A DNA stretch of 25,334 nt from UBA961 sp049426725. GTDB lineage: Bacteria; Bacteroidota; Ignavibacteria; Kapaibacteriales; UBA961. The number at the start of each line of letters is the position of its first letter. The first letter of the stretch is position 1. A model generated the notes under the pieces. That model searched no databases. It was not told the DNA's origin and saw nothing but the letters and a program-made list of their open reading frames with translations. Made by a program: the position numbers and the translations under genes. Of the stretch, positions 8,283 to 16,005 are shown one piece after another. Location: NCBI GenBank assembly GCA_049426725.1, contig JBMSYN010000024.1, positions 1 to 25,334 on the forward strand. Reading direction: 5' to 3'.

Positions 8283-8591
8283 ATGATTCGACGATATGCA
8301 AAACCCGCTTGTTGGCTCATCGCCTCTTTTTGCTTGATATATTCCTTCATTGCGGAAGGCACTCTAAACCCACCTTTTTACCGCTCCATTTCGATTGTGT
8401 TTTTTATTGTCACTCTTGCAATTCACAAAAAGGATACAGAGATATCATTGAAAGTGAATGAAGAAAGAACACCAATGCCCATAGAGGTAAAAGAATTATC
8501 ATTGGATATTGATTCGATTCTCAAGTCTTCAGATGGATTGCTATCCGAACAATTTAAAAACATATCAAATAGGGGAAATAGAATCGGATGA
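8283..8591 (+). CDS. Small two-helix membrane protein coupled to sbtA
   Basis: A 102-residue protein I do not recognise. Residues 9-25 (ACWLIASFCLIYSFIAEG region) and 35-47 (SISIVFFIVTLAI) are hydrophobic and look like two membrane helices, followed by a charged tail of about 55 residues that may be cytoplasmic. Its stop overlaps the transporter start (ATGA at 8588-8591), so the two are translationally coupled and cotranscribed under the LysR boxes. A natural guess is an accessory or inhibitory subunit of the transporter, in place of the PII-like SbtB that partners SbtA in cyanobacteria. That role is inference only. The ribosome site before the ATG is weak. Confidence 0.75.
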   Translation: MIRRYAKPACWLIASFCLIYSFIAEGTLNPPFYRSISIVFFIVTLAIHKKDTEISLKVNEERTPMPIEVKELSLDIDSILKSSDGLLSEQFKNISNRGNRIG

Positions 8592-9553
8592 ATCCTGCGC
8601 TTCTCTTTGAGAATATGACCAATCCGGCATTCTTATTTTTTCTCTTGGGGATTTTAGCCGTTTATGTGAAGAGTGATTTACAGATTCCATCCACCACATC
8701 GAAATTCATTGCGATTTATCTTTTATTCTCGATTGGCTTCAATTCCGGACAAGAATTATCGCATCAAGAGATTACCATTGAAATTCTCGCTTCCTTGCTA
8801 TTTGGGATCCTGATCGCTGCGCTCATTCCGCTGTATGTCTTCTTCATTGCCAAGATTAAACTTCCCGTTCATGATTCCATTGCCATTGCATCTGCTTATG
8901 GTTCGGTGAGTGCTGTTACATTTGTCACCGCAGTATCTTATCTCGAAGCAAAGCAATTGTCATTGCATGGTCATATGGTGGCGGTTATGGCCCTTATGGA
9001 GTCACCCGCAATTATTGTGGGATTGATATTGCTATCATTGTGGGGTGGAGTAGGGAAATCACTTTCATGGAAATCAATTATGCAGCATTCCTTTGCCAAT
9101 GCAAGTGTATTATTGATTCTGGGAAGTTTGCTCATTGGATATATTGCGAATGCAAAACAAGCGGCGGGGATTACGCCATTTACGAGTGATTTGTTTAAAG
9201 GATTTTTATCGATCTTTTTGCTAGATATGGGACTCATCTGCGGGAAAGAAATCAAGCGCTTTTTTGCTTTTGGTACATTTCCTCTTGCGCTTGCGATAGC
9301 ATTGCCATTGCTGAATGGATGCATAGTGGGGATATTGTCAACATTCATTACGCAGGATATTTCCAATCAATTCATCTTTGCGATTCTTGGGGCAAGCGCA
9401 TCATATATCGCTGTACCTGCTGCTATGAATATAGCGGTTCCCGAAGCCAGACCATCGCTCTATGTACCAATGGCGCTTGCCATTACATTTCCGATTAATA
9501 TCACCATTGGATTTCCGCTATATATGCAAGTGATAGGTTTGATGCATGAATAA
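8588..9553 (+). CDS. sbtA: SbtA-type sodium-dependent bicarbonate transporter
   Basis: A 321-residue integral membrane protein of about ten hydrophobic segments in two repeated halves. Segments FLFFLLGILAVYVKSDLQIP, KFIAIYLLFSIGFNSGQEL, AYGSVSAVTFVTAVSYLEA and AVMALMESPAIIVGLILLSL match the Sbt_1 (formerly DUF897) family, with the conserved G-S-V-S-x-x-T and M-E-S-P-A elements. Family members import bicarbonate using sodium. No sbtB gene is adjacent. It overlaps the preceding small gene by 4 bp. No clear terminator follows. The family call is firm; substrate specificity in this lineage is inferred. Confidence 0.88.
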   Translation: MNPALLFENMTNPAFLFFLLGILAVYVKSDLQIPSTTSKFIAIYLLFSIGFNSGQELSHQEITIEILASLLFGILIAALIPLYVFFIAKIKLPVHDSIAIASAYGSVSAVTFVTAVSYLEAKQLSLHGHMVAVMALMESPAIIVGLILLSLWGGVGKSLSWKSIMQHSFANASVLLILGSLLIGYIANAKQAAGITPFTSDLFKGFLSIFLLDMGLICGKEIKRFFAFGTFPLALAIALPLLNGCIVGILSTFITQDISNQFIFAILGASASYIAVPAAMNIAVPEARPSLYVPMALAITFPINITIGFPLYMQVIGLMHE

Positions 9554-9568
9554 AAAAAGTAACAATCA

Positions 9569-9625
9569 CACCCCGCCCCTCGGGCACTCTTCTCATCTGA
9601 GGGGAATGAATAAGAAGCCGAGGAG
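9569..9625. repeat. REP-like GC-rich inverted repeat at the island edge
   Basis: The 160-bp gap between sbtA and the propeller gene contains nested inverted repeats: CCCCTC (9576-9581) with GAGGGG (9599-9604), and CCTCGG (9578-9583) with CCGAGG (9618-9623). The region is GC-rich against AT-rich surroundings and has no T tract. It resembles small palindromic intergenic elements spread through some genomes, but no second copy is in the window. It marks the left limit of the AT-rich island. Confidence 0.35.
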
Positions 9626-9713
9626 AGCGATTTGTATTGCAGAGTTCAGATCCCTCATTGATAGTGAATTGTGATACTTACAATAACAGATCATTTCATA
9701 TATGGTTACATAG

Positions 9714-11372
9714 TTATTTTGCAACTGTGAATTTTTGCCAAACAATATGTTTGCCACAACTGACACGCAAAAAATACACACCGTTTGACAGTGCATCGAG
9801 TGGTATATGCATATTGCCTTCTGTTATGCCATCGCCTAATGCACTGAATACCAGTGAACCTATTGTATTGTAAAGGCTAAACTGAATCTGCTCAGTAGAA
9901 TTATCCATTACCCGATAATCAACAATACATGTCGAAGATGCTGGATTAGGGGAAATGGTGAGCTCAATTTGTTTCTGACCATTCTCATCGTAGACAGAAG
10001 ATATGGCTATCGGCTCGAAGCTAAATATATCACGGGAATTGGTCATTAAACGCAAGCGTGAACCATTTGTAGTTCGAAGATAGAATATCTGCGAGATACC
10101 TGAAGCCATATCTGAACCAGGACTTTGGACATGATATTGGCGCTCCAAAGGTTCACGAATCCAAGTAGTACCACCATCCTCCGTACGATATATCATAGCT
10201 TCAGAACCAAAGTATCCAATTGTATCGAGGTCTCCATTTGCATTCATGATGACTGAATCACCATAGTTTCGCGGACGTCTTACGACAAACATACCACGGC
10301 GTTCATCTGCAAAAGCGATATGGCTTATTCCTCCAAATGGACCGCGTCGCTTACGCCACAATTCCACTTTAGATATGCCACCATCTAGAGATTTCCATAG
10401 TACTTCTTCGGACAGAATCGCTCCACGATCATCTCGATAGAAAACCTCAGGACCGCCAAGAAATAATGCTTCTTCTGAAATGAGATTATCAATCAAAGTC
10501 ACCTTATTTTCAACATCGAAACATCTTTTTGTCATGGGTTGCCATGTTGTTCCTCTATCGTTGGTATAAGCACCTGAGGGCTCAGAGGCCGGATCATCTA
10601 GTGCATTGGGGCCGGAGAAAAGGTAAATACTGCTCGGACCGACTTCGCCTCCTCGCATCTCAACTATAGTTTTACCTTTAAGAAAGTCGGGGAAGGGAAC
10701 TGGATAAAGTGTATCAATAAGTTGGGTTCCAGCATAATAATAGTTCCAGCGATAGAGTTTGGGAATTGTATCAGTTGGGGTAACAGTCATCGTGAGCAGC
10801 AGTCCTTGATTTGCTTGCTGATGGCGTGTCATATATATTCCTTCATTTGCTGAAAATCGTTTGCTAAAGAATGTTGTATCTAATATCCAGGATTTTGTTC
10901 CACTATGAGACCTAAGGATAAAGGGCTTGTTCTCGAATATTGGATTAGACAAACTATCTAGTTTGATGAATTTACTGATCGCTCCTGTAATTAGTGTTGA
11001 AGAAACCGACGGATAGAAGACATCATTAAGTATTAGAAATTCACCCGAATTTCTAATTGTAGAATCCTCCCAAACTGTTTCCCATGTTACACCCGCATCC
11101 GAGGACTTACGCACACTCCATCGCTTTGGAGCTTTTGTGGTTGAATACCAATTGGACTGACCGATTTGCACTATATGTAGGGTTGTTGCTACTGCTGTTT
11201 TGGTAGCATAAAACACTGTGTCATTACCACGATACATTCTCTTCCACATGCCTGAAACAGTATCTATTGGCTCATCATACAATTTGTCATATTCATCAGT
11301 AAAGCTAATTGGTTGGGCAATTGCCGGTACACAAAAGAGCAATAGTATACACAGATATTGAAATGATTTCAT
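9714..11372 (-). CDS. Secreted Asp-box protein with T9SS sorting domain (cassette copy 1)
   Basis: A 552-residue exported protein. A signal peptide (MKSFQYLCILLLFCVPAIA) precedes a body with BNR/Asp-box motifs of the form S/T-x-D-x-G-x-x-W at about residues 90-97 (SSDAGVTW), 270-277 (TNDRGTTW) and 397-404 (TEDGGTTW), which suggests a beta-propeller. Residues 470-552 form a Por/T9SS type A sorting domain: SPNPAS, then a beta-rich stretch, LSNGVYFLRVSCG and a basic end. This domain sends the protein across the outer membrane and is then removed. The gene follows the Cys-rich gene by 41 bp with an AGGAT ribosome site. Its function is unknown; its body is diverged from the other two propeller proteins. 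Confidence 0.85.
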   Translation of the reverse strand: MKSFQYLCILLLFCVPAIAQPISFTDEYDKLYDEPIDTVSGMWKRMYRGNDTVFYATKTAVATTLHIVQIGQSNWYSTTKAPKRWSVRKSSDAGVTWETVWEDSTIRNSGEFLILNDVFYPSVSSTLITGAISKFIKLDSLSNPIFENKPFILRSHSGTKSWILDTTFFSKRFSANEGIYMTRHQQANQGLLLTMTVTPTDTIPKLYRWNYYYAGTQLIDTLYPVPFPDFLKGKTIVEMRGGEVGPSSIYLFSGPNALDDPASEPSGAYTNDRGTTWQPMTKRCFDVENKVTLIDNLISEEALFLGGPEVFYRDDRGAILSEEVLWKSLDGGISKVELWRKRRGPFGGISHIAFADERRGMFVVRRPRNYGDSVIMNANGDLDTIGYFGSEAMIYRTEDGGTTWIREPLERQYHVQSPGSDMASGISQIFYLRTTNGSRLRLMTNSRDIFSFEPIAISSVYDENGQKQIELTISPNPASSTCIVDYRVMDNSTEQIQFSLYNTIGSLVFSALGDGITEGNMHIPLDALSNGVYFLRVSCGKHIVWQKFTVAK

Positions 11373-11413
11373 GGAGTTATCCTAATACATCGGTTATGAA
11401 TGAACTACCTCAT

Positions 11414-12085
11414 TTAATCACAAATAAAGGTACAAATTACGCCTGGCTCATTGCTTATGGGGCAGGGATTGGTTTGTGCTTCCCTCGAGCGATCTTCGAT
11501 CACATATCGAGGTTGAGTGCTCGGTGGAATCGGTGGACGCAAGCAAATAGTATAGCGTGTTAAGCAACAATTACTTATCTGGCAGGGTACATAGCACCCT
11601 GAGGCACCTGTAATGCCAGTTTGCAATTTTTGCCAACATGACCCTTTTATCACACGCCATTTTGTTTTGCACTCATTAAGTAGAAAATTGGGAATTCTAC
11701 CTTCTGCTACCAATGTGGGTACAGCAACTTGGGTCAGTAAGAACGATGTAGCAATATCAATTACTTGTGCAACATTATTAGGGTCAAAAAATGGTATGCA
11801 TGGGGTAGATGGGTTCAATATCTGGACACTTGCAATATAAATATCATAATAGACCACTGAATAACAATCCCCTGTATTACGGTATCTCCACTGTATCTCA
11901 AGAAAACAACCAGAGCCCGGAAAAGGCACTTCAATAACGCTTACCCTATTATTTTCCCAAACATTATTGGGACAATCCGGATAGCAAGGTGTAAAATCTA
12001 TCGGACAATGTTGGGCCCTTGCAGAAAAACTATTAGCCATAACAAAAGCTCCAATAAAAAGGAGCATAAAAATTAGTTTTTTCAT
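11414..12085 (-). CDS. Cys-rich secreted protein (cassette copy 1)
   Basis: A 223-residue protein of a family I cannot name. MKKLIFMLLFIGAFVMANSFSARA is a signal peptide. The mature part has 16 cysteines, which suggests disulfides outside the cytoplasm. Conserved with the two paralogues in this window are CYPDCP, YYDIYIA, a C-x(3)-WRVIKGSCWQKL block and a CCL-x(6)-C segment, with C-x(3)-C at the end. The ATG at 12085 is chosen over an upstream in-frame codon because AGGTG stands before it and the signal peptide begins there. It lies directly upstream of the propeller gene, an order repeated in all three copies, so the two products probably act together. Confidence 0.75.
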   Translation of the reverse strand: MKKLIFMLLFIGAFVMANSFSARAQHCPIDFTPCYPDCPNNVWENNRVSVIEVPFPGSGCFLEIQWRYRNTGDCYSVVYYDIYIASVQILNPSTPCIPFFDPNNVAQVIDIATSFLLTQVAVPTLVAEGRIPNFLLNECKTKWRVIKGSCWQKLQTGITGASGCYVPCQISNCCLTRYTICLRPPIPPSTQPRYVIEDRSREAQTNPCPISNEPGVICTFICD

Positions 12086-12233
12086 ACAACACCTGTTTGA
12101 TTTTTCAAATACATAGTACGGACACTTTGAACTATTCATTCATGAGAATAGACAGCAAGTTTTTTTTACATATCGCCCTACTGCCATGATAAACACACTT
12201 GTGATATTTTACCATTTTAACTTTCACCTTCAT

Positions 12234-14582
12234 TTATCGAGCGATGATCAATCGTTGGGAAGAAATATGTGAACCACCTTTGCATACCACATAATAAACG
12301 CCATCGGGGAGATTGCCAGCATCAAATACCAAAGAAGATCTATAATTCTGAGCATGTGCATGAAGGTCTTTTGTTAAATCGCGTACTTCTTCACCAATAG
12401 CATTATACACTTTCAAAGTGAGCGATTGTGCGGACAAAGTAAAGAGCCAATCCACTGCAATTGTTGTACTTTTTGAGAATGGATTAGGATATGGTGGATT
12501 TGTATACAAATCGCTTGTGGTTTCTTGGATATTGGTTGCAAAATCAATAGGATCCGATAATAAGGTAATTTCATCTGTATGTAATAAAGCTCTGTTACCA
12601 ATTGAAATGAATGATTTCGGAAGATAAATGGCTCCTTGGAAGCGTGACTGTAATTTATTGAGTATTTCATCTTTAATTGGGATAAAGGTCATTCCACTAT
12701 CAAGAGAATATCGTATGTCAAATGTTTTTTCGGCATGTAATAATACTTTTCCAATCCACAGTGATTTACCTCTGGTAGTCATCCATTGTATGTTTGAAGG
12801 GCCAATGATTCTTTGTGTTGCAAAGTTGCCGTTGCTTGAAATTGAAAGTAATGTGATATTACTACCATCGTGAATAAAGAGATTCTGTGGATCCTTGATA
12901 ATTAATCTACCTTGGGGAATATTGGACAATAAGACTTTCCATTCATGTTTGTCATTGAGTGATACAAGATCCATGCTATTATCGTTTGATTTTGTTGCAA
13001 TGCCAATATAGGAAGTGCTATCTAAATTAAATGATTCAATGACAACCTTGGCATATTCGATCGGATGCTCAATAGAATTCCAAGTCATCCCACCATCACT
13101 GGTTATTACAGTTGCTTTCCCTGAAGGGTTTGTATTTATCAACCCATTGAATGAATCCCTCCAATATCCCCTATCAAATTTATTCAGACTCCCAGGACTA
13201 TATGGAAATGGTCTGATTGTATCCCATGTTTTTCCTCCATCCTTTGTCATAATCAACAATGTCATTAACCAAGTGGTCGAAAATAATTTAGTTGAATCTA
13301 CATAAATAATGACATGATTATCATTCAATCGCTGAGCAGTAACATATTTGTATCTGCCTGAACTATCGGCAAATCTCCATTCTTTTATAACTTTTCCCGT
13401 CAAATCATGTTCTTTAAGAAATTGTTTTGCCAATGTATTAACTGTACTAAAGTATGTTACATTCCCTGCGATGACATAGAAATTACTTGGACTATAACTA
13501 TTCCCAAGCTGCGTAACCATAGGCATTCTTTCATATGCGTAGGGTAGTGAATCTTTGATAATTCGAATTGATGATACTCTGTCAGAAACACCCGATGCAA
13601 TTCCGGATAAAGTGCCTGGAAAAAACTGAATATCTGTAATTTGATGTATGTCTGGAATACCATCAAAGTATATATTCCAACCAGGTTTCCAGGTTTTACC
13701 TCCATCCCATGTGAAAAATATTTTAGCTTCCGGAACAAACATATTATAATCAATAATGATCCCAATTCCACTATCTGTAAATGAAGTAAAGCTAACATTG
13801 AACTTTCGATTTTTTTTCGAAGTATCAGTTATGATATATTCCCAGCTATATCCATTATTTGTTGTTCTTGCAACATAAGATGTATCTCCTGCAATCACCC
13901 AAGTAGAATCGAATACATAAGATACACTTATGAGATTGACAGAGTCGGGAGCTTGTTCGACTGTTTTTTTCCAAGTTTTCCCCAAGTCCTTACTTTCAAG
14001 AATAAGTCCCTTTTGCCCTATAGCCAATACACAGCCATTTTTACCAAATGACAAATCATTTAATCCAAATTCAACTTTTTTAACAAGTGCCCAACTTAAA
14101 CCCGAATCAGTGCTTCTAAATAATGATCCATTCGAAGTGGATGTCAATAGGATAGAGTCTTGAATATGGCGTATACAAGAGATGGGTACATCTTTTTCTA
14201 GTTCAATAGTACTCCATTCCAAACCATGATTTGTACTACGAAAAAGCATCCCTTCATCATTTGAAACAATAACACCTTGATTTGAAAAATATGCGGCAGA
14301 AGTAAGATTGCTAAATCCATCTATAGTGCCCTTTTTCCAAGATAAAGTTTTATTGAAAGGGTCAGTAATAGTTGCGTCGGAACAGGTATAATATGTATTC
14401 ATATACCCAACCGTAATTGCATGTTTGCCATCCTTGGAGATTGCTGCCTTATTTTGCGCGGCTATTCTATCAAATATGAAATGTTTGTTCCACTTAACTT
14501 GACAAATTAGCGTGAAATTTGTAAGGCAGAGTTGAGTTAATACAAACAAGGCCAAGAAACTCGCTTTCCGTATAGGTTTCAT
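12234..14582 (-). CDS. Large secreted Asp-box propeller protein with T9SS sorting domain (cassette copy 2)
   Basis: A 782-residue exported protein. The signal peptide is residues 1-28 (MKPIRKASFLALFVLTQLCL region). At least eight Asp-box-like motifs follow, including STNHGLEW, STDSGLSW, SKDLGKTW, TTNNGYSW, TWDGGKTW, TKDGGKTW and TSDGGMTW, as in BNR or Ycf48-like beta-propellers. The sorting domain covers about residues 696-782 (PPYPNPFSKS to QRLIIAR). The body is homologous throughout to the copy 3 protein, with moderate divergence, but the sorting-domain DNA is identical. The start is taken at the signal-peptide Met; the frame extends 33 codons further up, through a hairpin. A surface or adhesive role is plausible but inferred. 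Confidence 0.85.
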   Translation of the reverse strand: MKPIRKASFLALFVLTQLCLTNFTLICQVKWNKHFIFDRIAAQNKAAISKDGKHAITVGYMNTYYTCSDATITDPFNKTLSWKKGTIDGFSNLTSAAYFSNQGVIVSNDEGMLFRSTNHGLEWSTIELEKDVPISCIRHIQDSILLTSTSNGSLFRSTDSGLSWALVKKVEFGLNDLSFGKNGCVLAIGQKGLILESKDLGKTWKKTVEQAPDSVNLISVSYVFDSTWVIAGDTSYVARTTNNGYSWEYIITDTSKKNRKFNVSFTSFTDSGIGIIIDYNMFVPEAKIFFTWDGGKTWKPGWNIYFDGIPDIHQITDIQFFPGTLSGIASGVSDRVSSIRIIKDSLPYAYERMPMVTQLGNSYSPSNFYVIAGNVTYFSTVNTLAKQFLKEHDLTGKVIKEWRFADSSGRYKYVTAQRLNDNHVIIYVDSTKLFSTTWLMTLLIMTKDGGKTWDTIRPFPYSPGSLNKFDRGYWRDSFNGLINTNPSGKATVITSDGGMTWNSIEHPIEYAKVVIESFNLDSTSYIGIATKSNDNSMDLVSLNDKHEWKVLLSNIPQGRLIIKDPQNLFIHDGSNITLLSISSNGNFATQRIIGPSNIQWMTTRGKSLWIGKVLLHAEKTFDIRYSLDSGMTFIPIKDEILNKLQSRFQGAIYLPKSFISIGNRALLHTDEITLLSDPIDFATNIQETTSDLYTNPPYPNPFSKSTTIAVDWLFTLSAQSLTLKVYNAIGEEVRDLTKDLHAHAQNYRSSLVFDAGNLPDGVYYVVCKGGSHISSQRLIIAR
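12319..12545. repeat. 227-bp identical repeat, copy A (sorting-domain DNA)
   Basis: Identical base for base to 17844-18070. It encodes most of the T9SS sorting domain and the linker before it; the flanking coding DNA diverges abruptly on both sides. This suggests recent gene conversion. Confidence 0.95.
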
Positions 14583-14601
14583 ATATATTAAAATTAAGTG
14601 G

Positions 14602-14638
14602 TAAAAATGCACCTGCATCAATTTTATGATACAGGTGC
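14602..14638 (-). terminator. Hairpin between Cys-rich and propeller genes, copy 2
   Basis: GCACCTGTATCA pairs with TGATGCAGGTGC with one mismatch around a 6-nt loop. On the minus strand it is followed by ATTTTTA. It sits 15 bp after the Cys-rich gene stop and before the propeller gene start, so it may be a partial terminator or mRNA stabiliser that sets different levels of the two products. Copies 1 and 3 show no equally strong hairpin here. Confidence 0.6.
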
Positions 14639-14652
14639 TATTCTTCATGATT

Positions 14653-15351
14653 CTAGATATCGTCATTATCCGGATGTCCACAAACTACCTCGCAACCAAG
14701 AGAATGGGGTTGTGTCTCTTGAGGAATACAAGTACCATTGATACTACCTGGTAATGATGTTATTTCACGCACTCCATATTGATTTATACATACTTGGAAG
14801 TGATCTAGACAACAAATACCTCCTTGACATGGATATAATCTATAATGTTGGGTTGGATATGTTGCATTCCCCCAATTTATATTTAACTTTTGCCAACATG
14901 CACCTTTTACAACTCTCCAATTCGATTCACATTCTCCTATAGAATCCGGAGGAAATCCCATTGGATTGGTAATTAACATTTGCATTGTGACATCTGCCAA
15001 GATCTGTGCAGCACTTGTCGTTGTAAAGTAATTATTACAAATAGGGTCATTTGAATTTTGTGCAGTAATTTCTGCAATATACAAGTCATGCCACATATTG
15101 CAAGCAAATCTTGTTGTATATTGTACAGTTACAACGCAACCACCTGGTAATGTAATATCGTAAGCATATTTCCAATCATATTTAAGTGGAAAAGGGGTTT
15201 CAGGGCAGTCCGGTTCGCATGCAGTTTCAACACCTTGAGGGGAAGGTTCGTCACTAATAATAACTGGTGTATTGATTGTATTTGCACTGACACAAATTGA
15301 AAATGTGCAGAATAGTACTATAAGGAATATGGGGATTTTGATGAACTTCAC
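14653..15351 (-). CDS. Cys-rich secreted protein (cassette copy 2)
   Basis: A 232-residue protein related to copies 1 and 3. A 23-residue signal peptide (KFIKIPIFLIVLFCTFSICV core) is followed by a mature part with 14 cysteines. Motifs are CEPDCPETPFP (45-55), GGCVVTVQYTTRFACNMW (70-87), the CESNWRVVKGACWQKL block (141-156), YPCQGGICCLDHFQVC (173-188) and LGCEVVCG near the end. GTG at 15351 is the chosen start: GGAG precedes it at 9 nt, the ATG two bases upstream is followed directly by TGA, and the resulting length equals that of copy 3 exactly (699 bp). It lies 33 bp after the microprotein gene. Function unknown; probably periplasmic or surface-associated and disulfide-bonded. Confidence 0.78.
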   Translation of the reverse strand: MKFIKIPIFLIVLFCTFSICVSANTINTPVIISDEPSPQGVETACEPDCPETPFPLKYDWKYAYDITLPGGCVVTVQYTTRFACNMWHDLYIAEITAQNSNDPICNNYFTTTSAAQILADVTMQMLITNPMGFPPDSIGECESNWRVVKGACWQKLNINWGNATYPTQHYRLYPCQGGICCLDHFQVCINQYGVREITSLPGSINGTCIPQETQPHSLGCEVVCGHPDNDDI

Positions 15352-15384
15352 ATAATTGTTCTCCAAAATAATTGTAAAATAAAT

Positions 15385-15600
15385 TTATCGGGTTCCTTGT
15401 CCGAAATTTTCCTCTGCACCAGATTGAACGGCTTGATTGTTTTGCCACTGTTCAAAATCATTCTGCAAGTCTGGATCATTTTGAACCTGTTGAATTGCGC
15501 TAGCATTAGTTTCCAGTAATGTCGAAATCTCTTCTTGTGTGTATGAACCGCCGCTTTGAATAATCCCTAGCCAAATAAGGATATTAATGATTAAAGACAT
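15385..15600 (-). CDS. 71-residue microprotein heading cassette copy 2
   Basis: A short protein with an uncharged hydrophobic N-terminus (SLIINILIWLGII, residues 2-14), then GGSYTQEEISTLLETNAS and a polar Gln/Asn/Asp-rich tail with QNDPDLQNDFEQWQNNQ. The ATG at 15600 is chosen because AAGGAAGG lies just upstream; the longer frame has no such site. It may be a single-span membrane or secreted peptide. A 103-bp core of the gene is identical to the damaged copy at 20932-21034. It begins the likely operon microprotein, Cys-rich protein, propeller protein. No known family is recognised. Confidence 0.65.
   Translation of the reverse strand: MSLIINILIWLGIIQSGGSYTQEEISTLLETNASAIQQVQNDPDLQNDFEQWQNNQAVQSGAEENFGQGTR
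15464..15566. repeat. 103-bp identical repeat, copy A (microprotein core)
   Basis: Identical to 20932-21034. It lies inside a longer duplicated tract (about 15370-16130 against 20835-21602) that is otherwise clearly homologous but not identical. Confidence 0.9.
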
Positions 15601-15980
15601 GATCCTTCCTTTTTGATGTAATGAATAAATGCTCCAATGTGCTTTCTGCATCAAGTGAATCAGATAGCAGTAGCATAGATGAGAGTCAGTTATTATTTGC
15701 CAACTCTCATTGGATGTTATATTCGGTTACTTCAGCGCTGAAGGATTCCTTTTTTTGTACTCAGATATGTAACATATCTGCAGCTAACATAAGATGTTAA
15801 ATCATAGAGTGGATATTCACATGACCTGAAATTATTGCATTGAAAATTCCGCTTAATATTTAGTTCCGATTTGCTATAATTCAACACTTGTAAAAAGAAT
15901 AAATTATGTAACTTTATGTTAAATATGGTAGATACATACTGCCGAGCATTCTTGAATTCTTGCTTTATATTGATAGTACA
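15601..15980. promoter_or_regulatory. Divergent regulatory region of cassette copy 2
   Basis: Gene-free 380 bp between the microprotein gene (minus) and the helical protein gene (plus). It contains TGAGAGT/ACTCTCA (15680-15709, 16-nt loop), the perfect 14-bp palindrome CTTCAGCGCTGAAG (15730-15743) and CAGATATG-TAA-CATATCTG (15762-15780). All three are kept, with small changes, in copy 3, and the spacing is kept within 1 bp (379 bp there). No TAnnTTTG promoter is seen on either strand, so a different promoter type or an activator may be needed. The palindromes are candidate operators. Confidence 0.55.
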
Positions 15981-16005
15981 ATGAAATTATTGCAAAAAAT
16001 AAGTC
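15921..16005. repeat. 85-bp identical repeat, copy A (start of helical protein gene)
   Basis: Identical to 21388-21472. It covers the last 60 bp of the leader and the first eight codons of the 547-residue protein gene. After one mismatch the identity continues for some 50 bp more. Confidence 0.9.
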
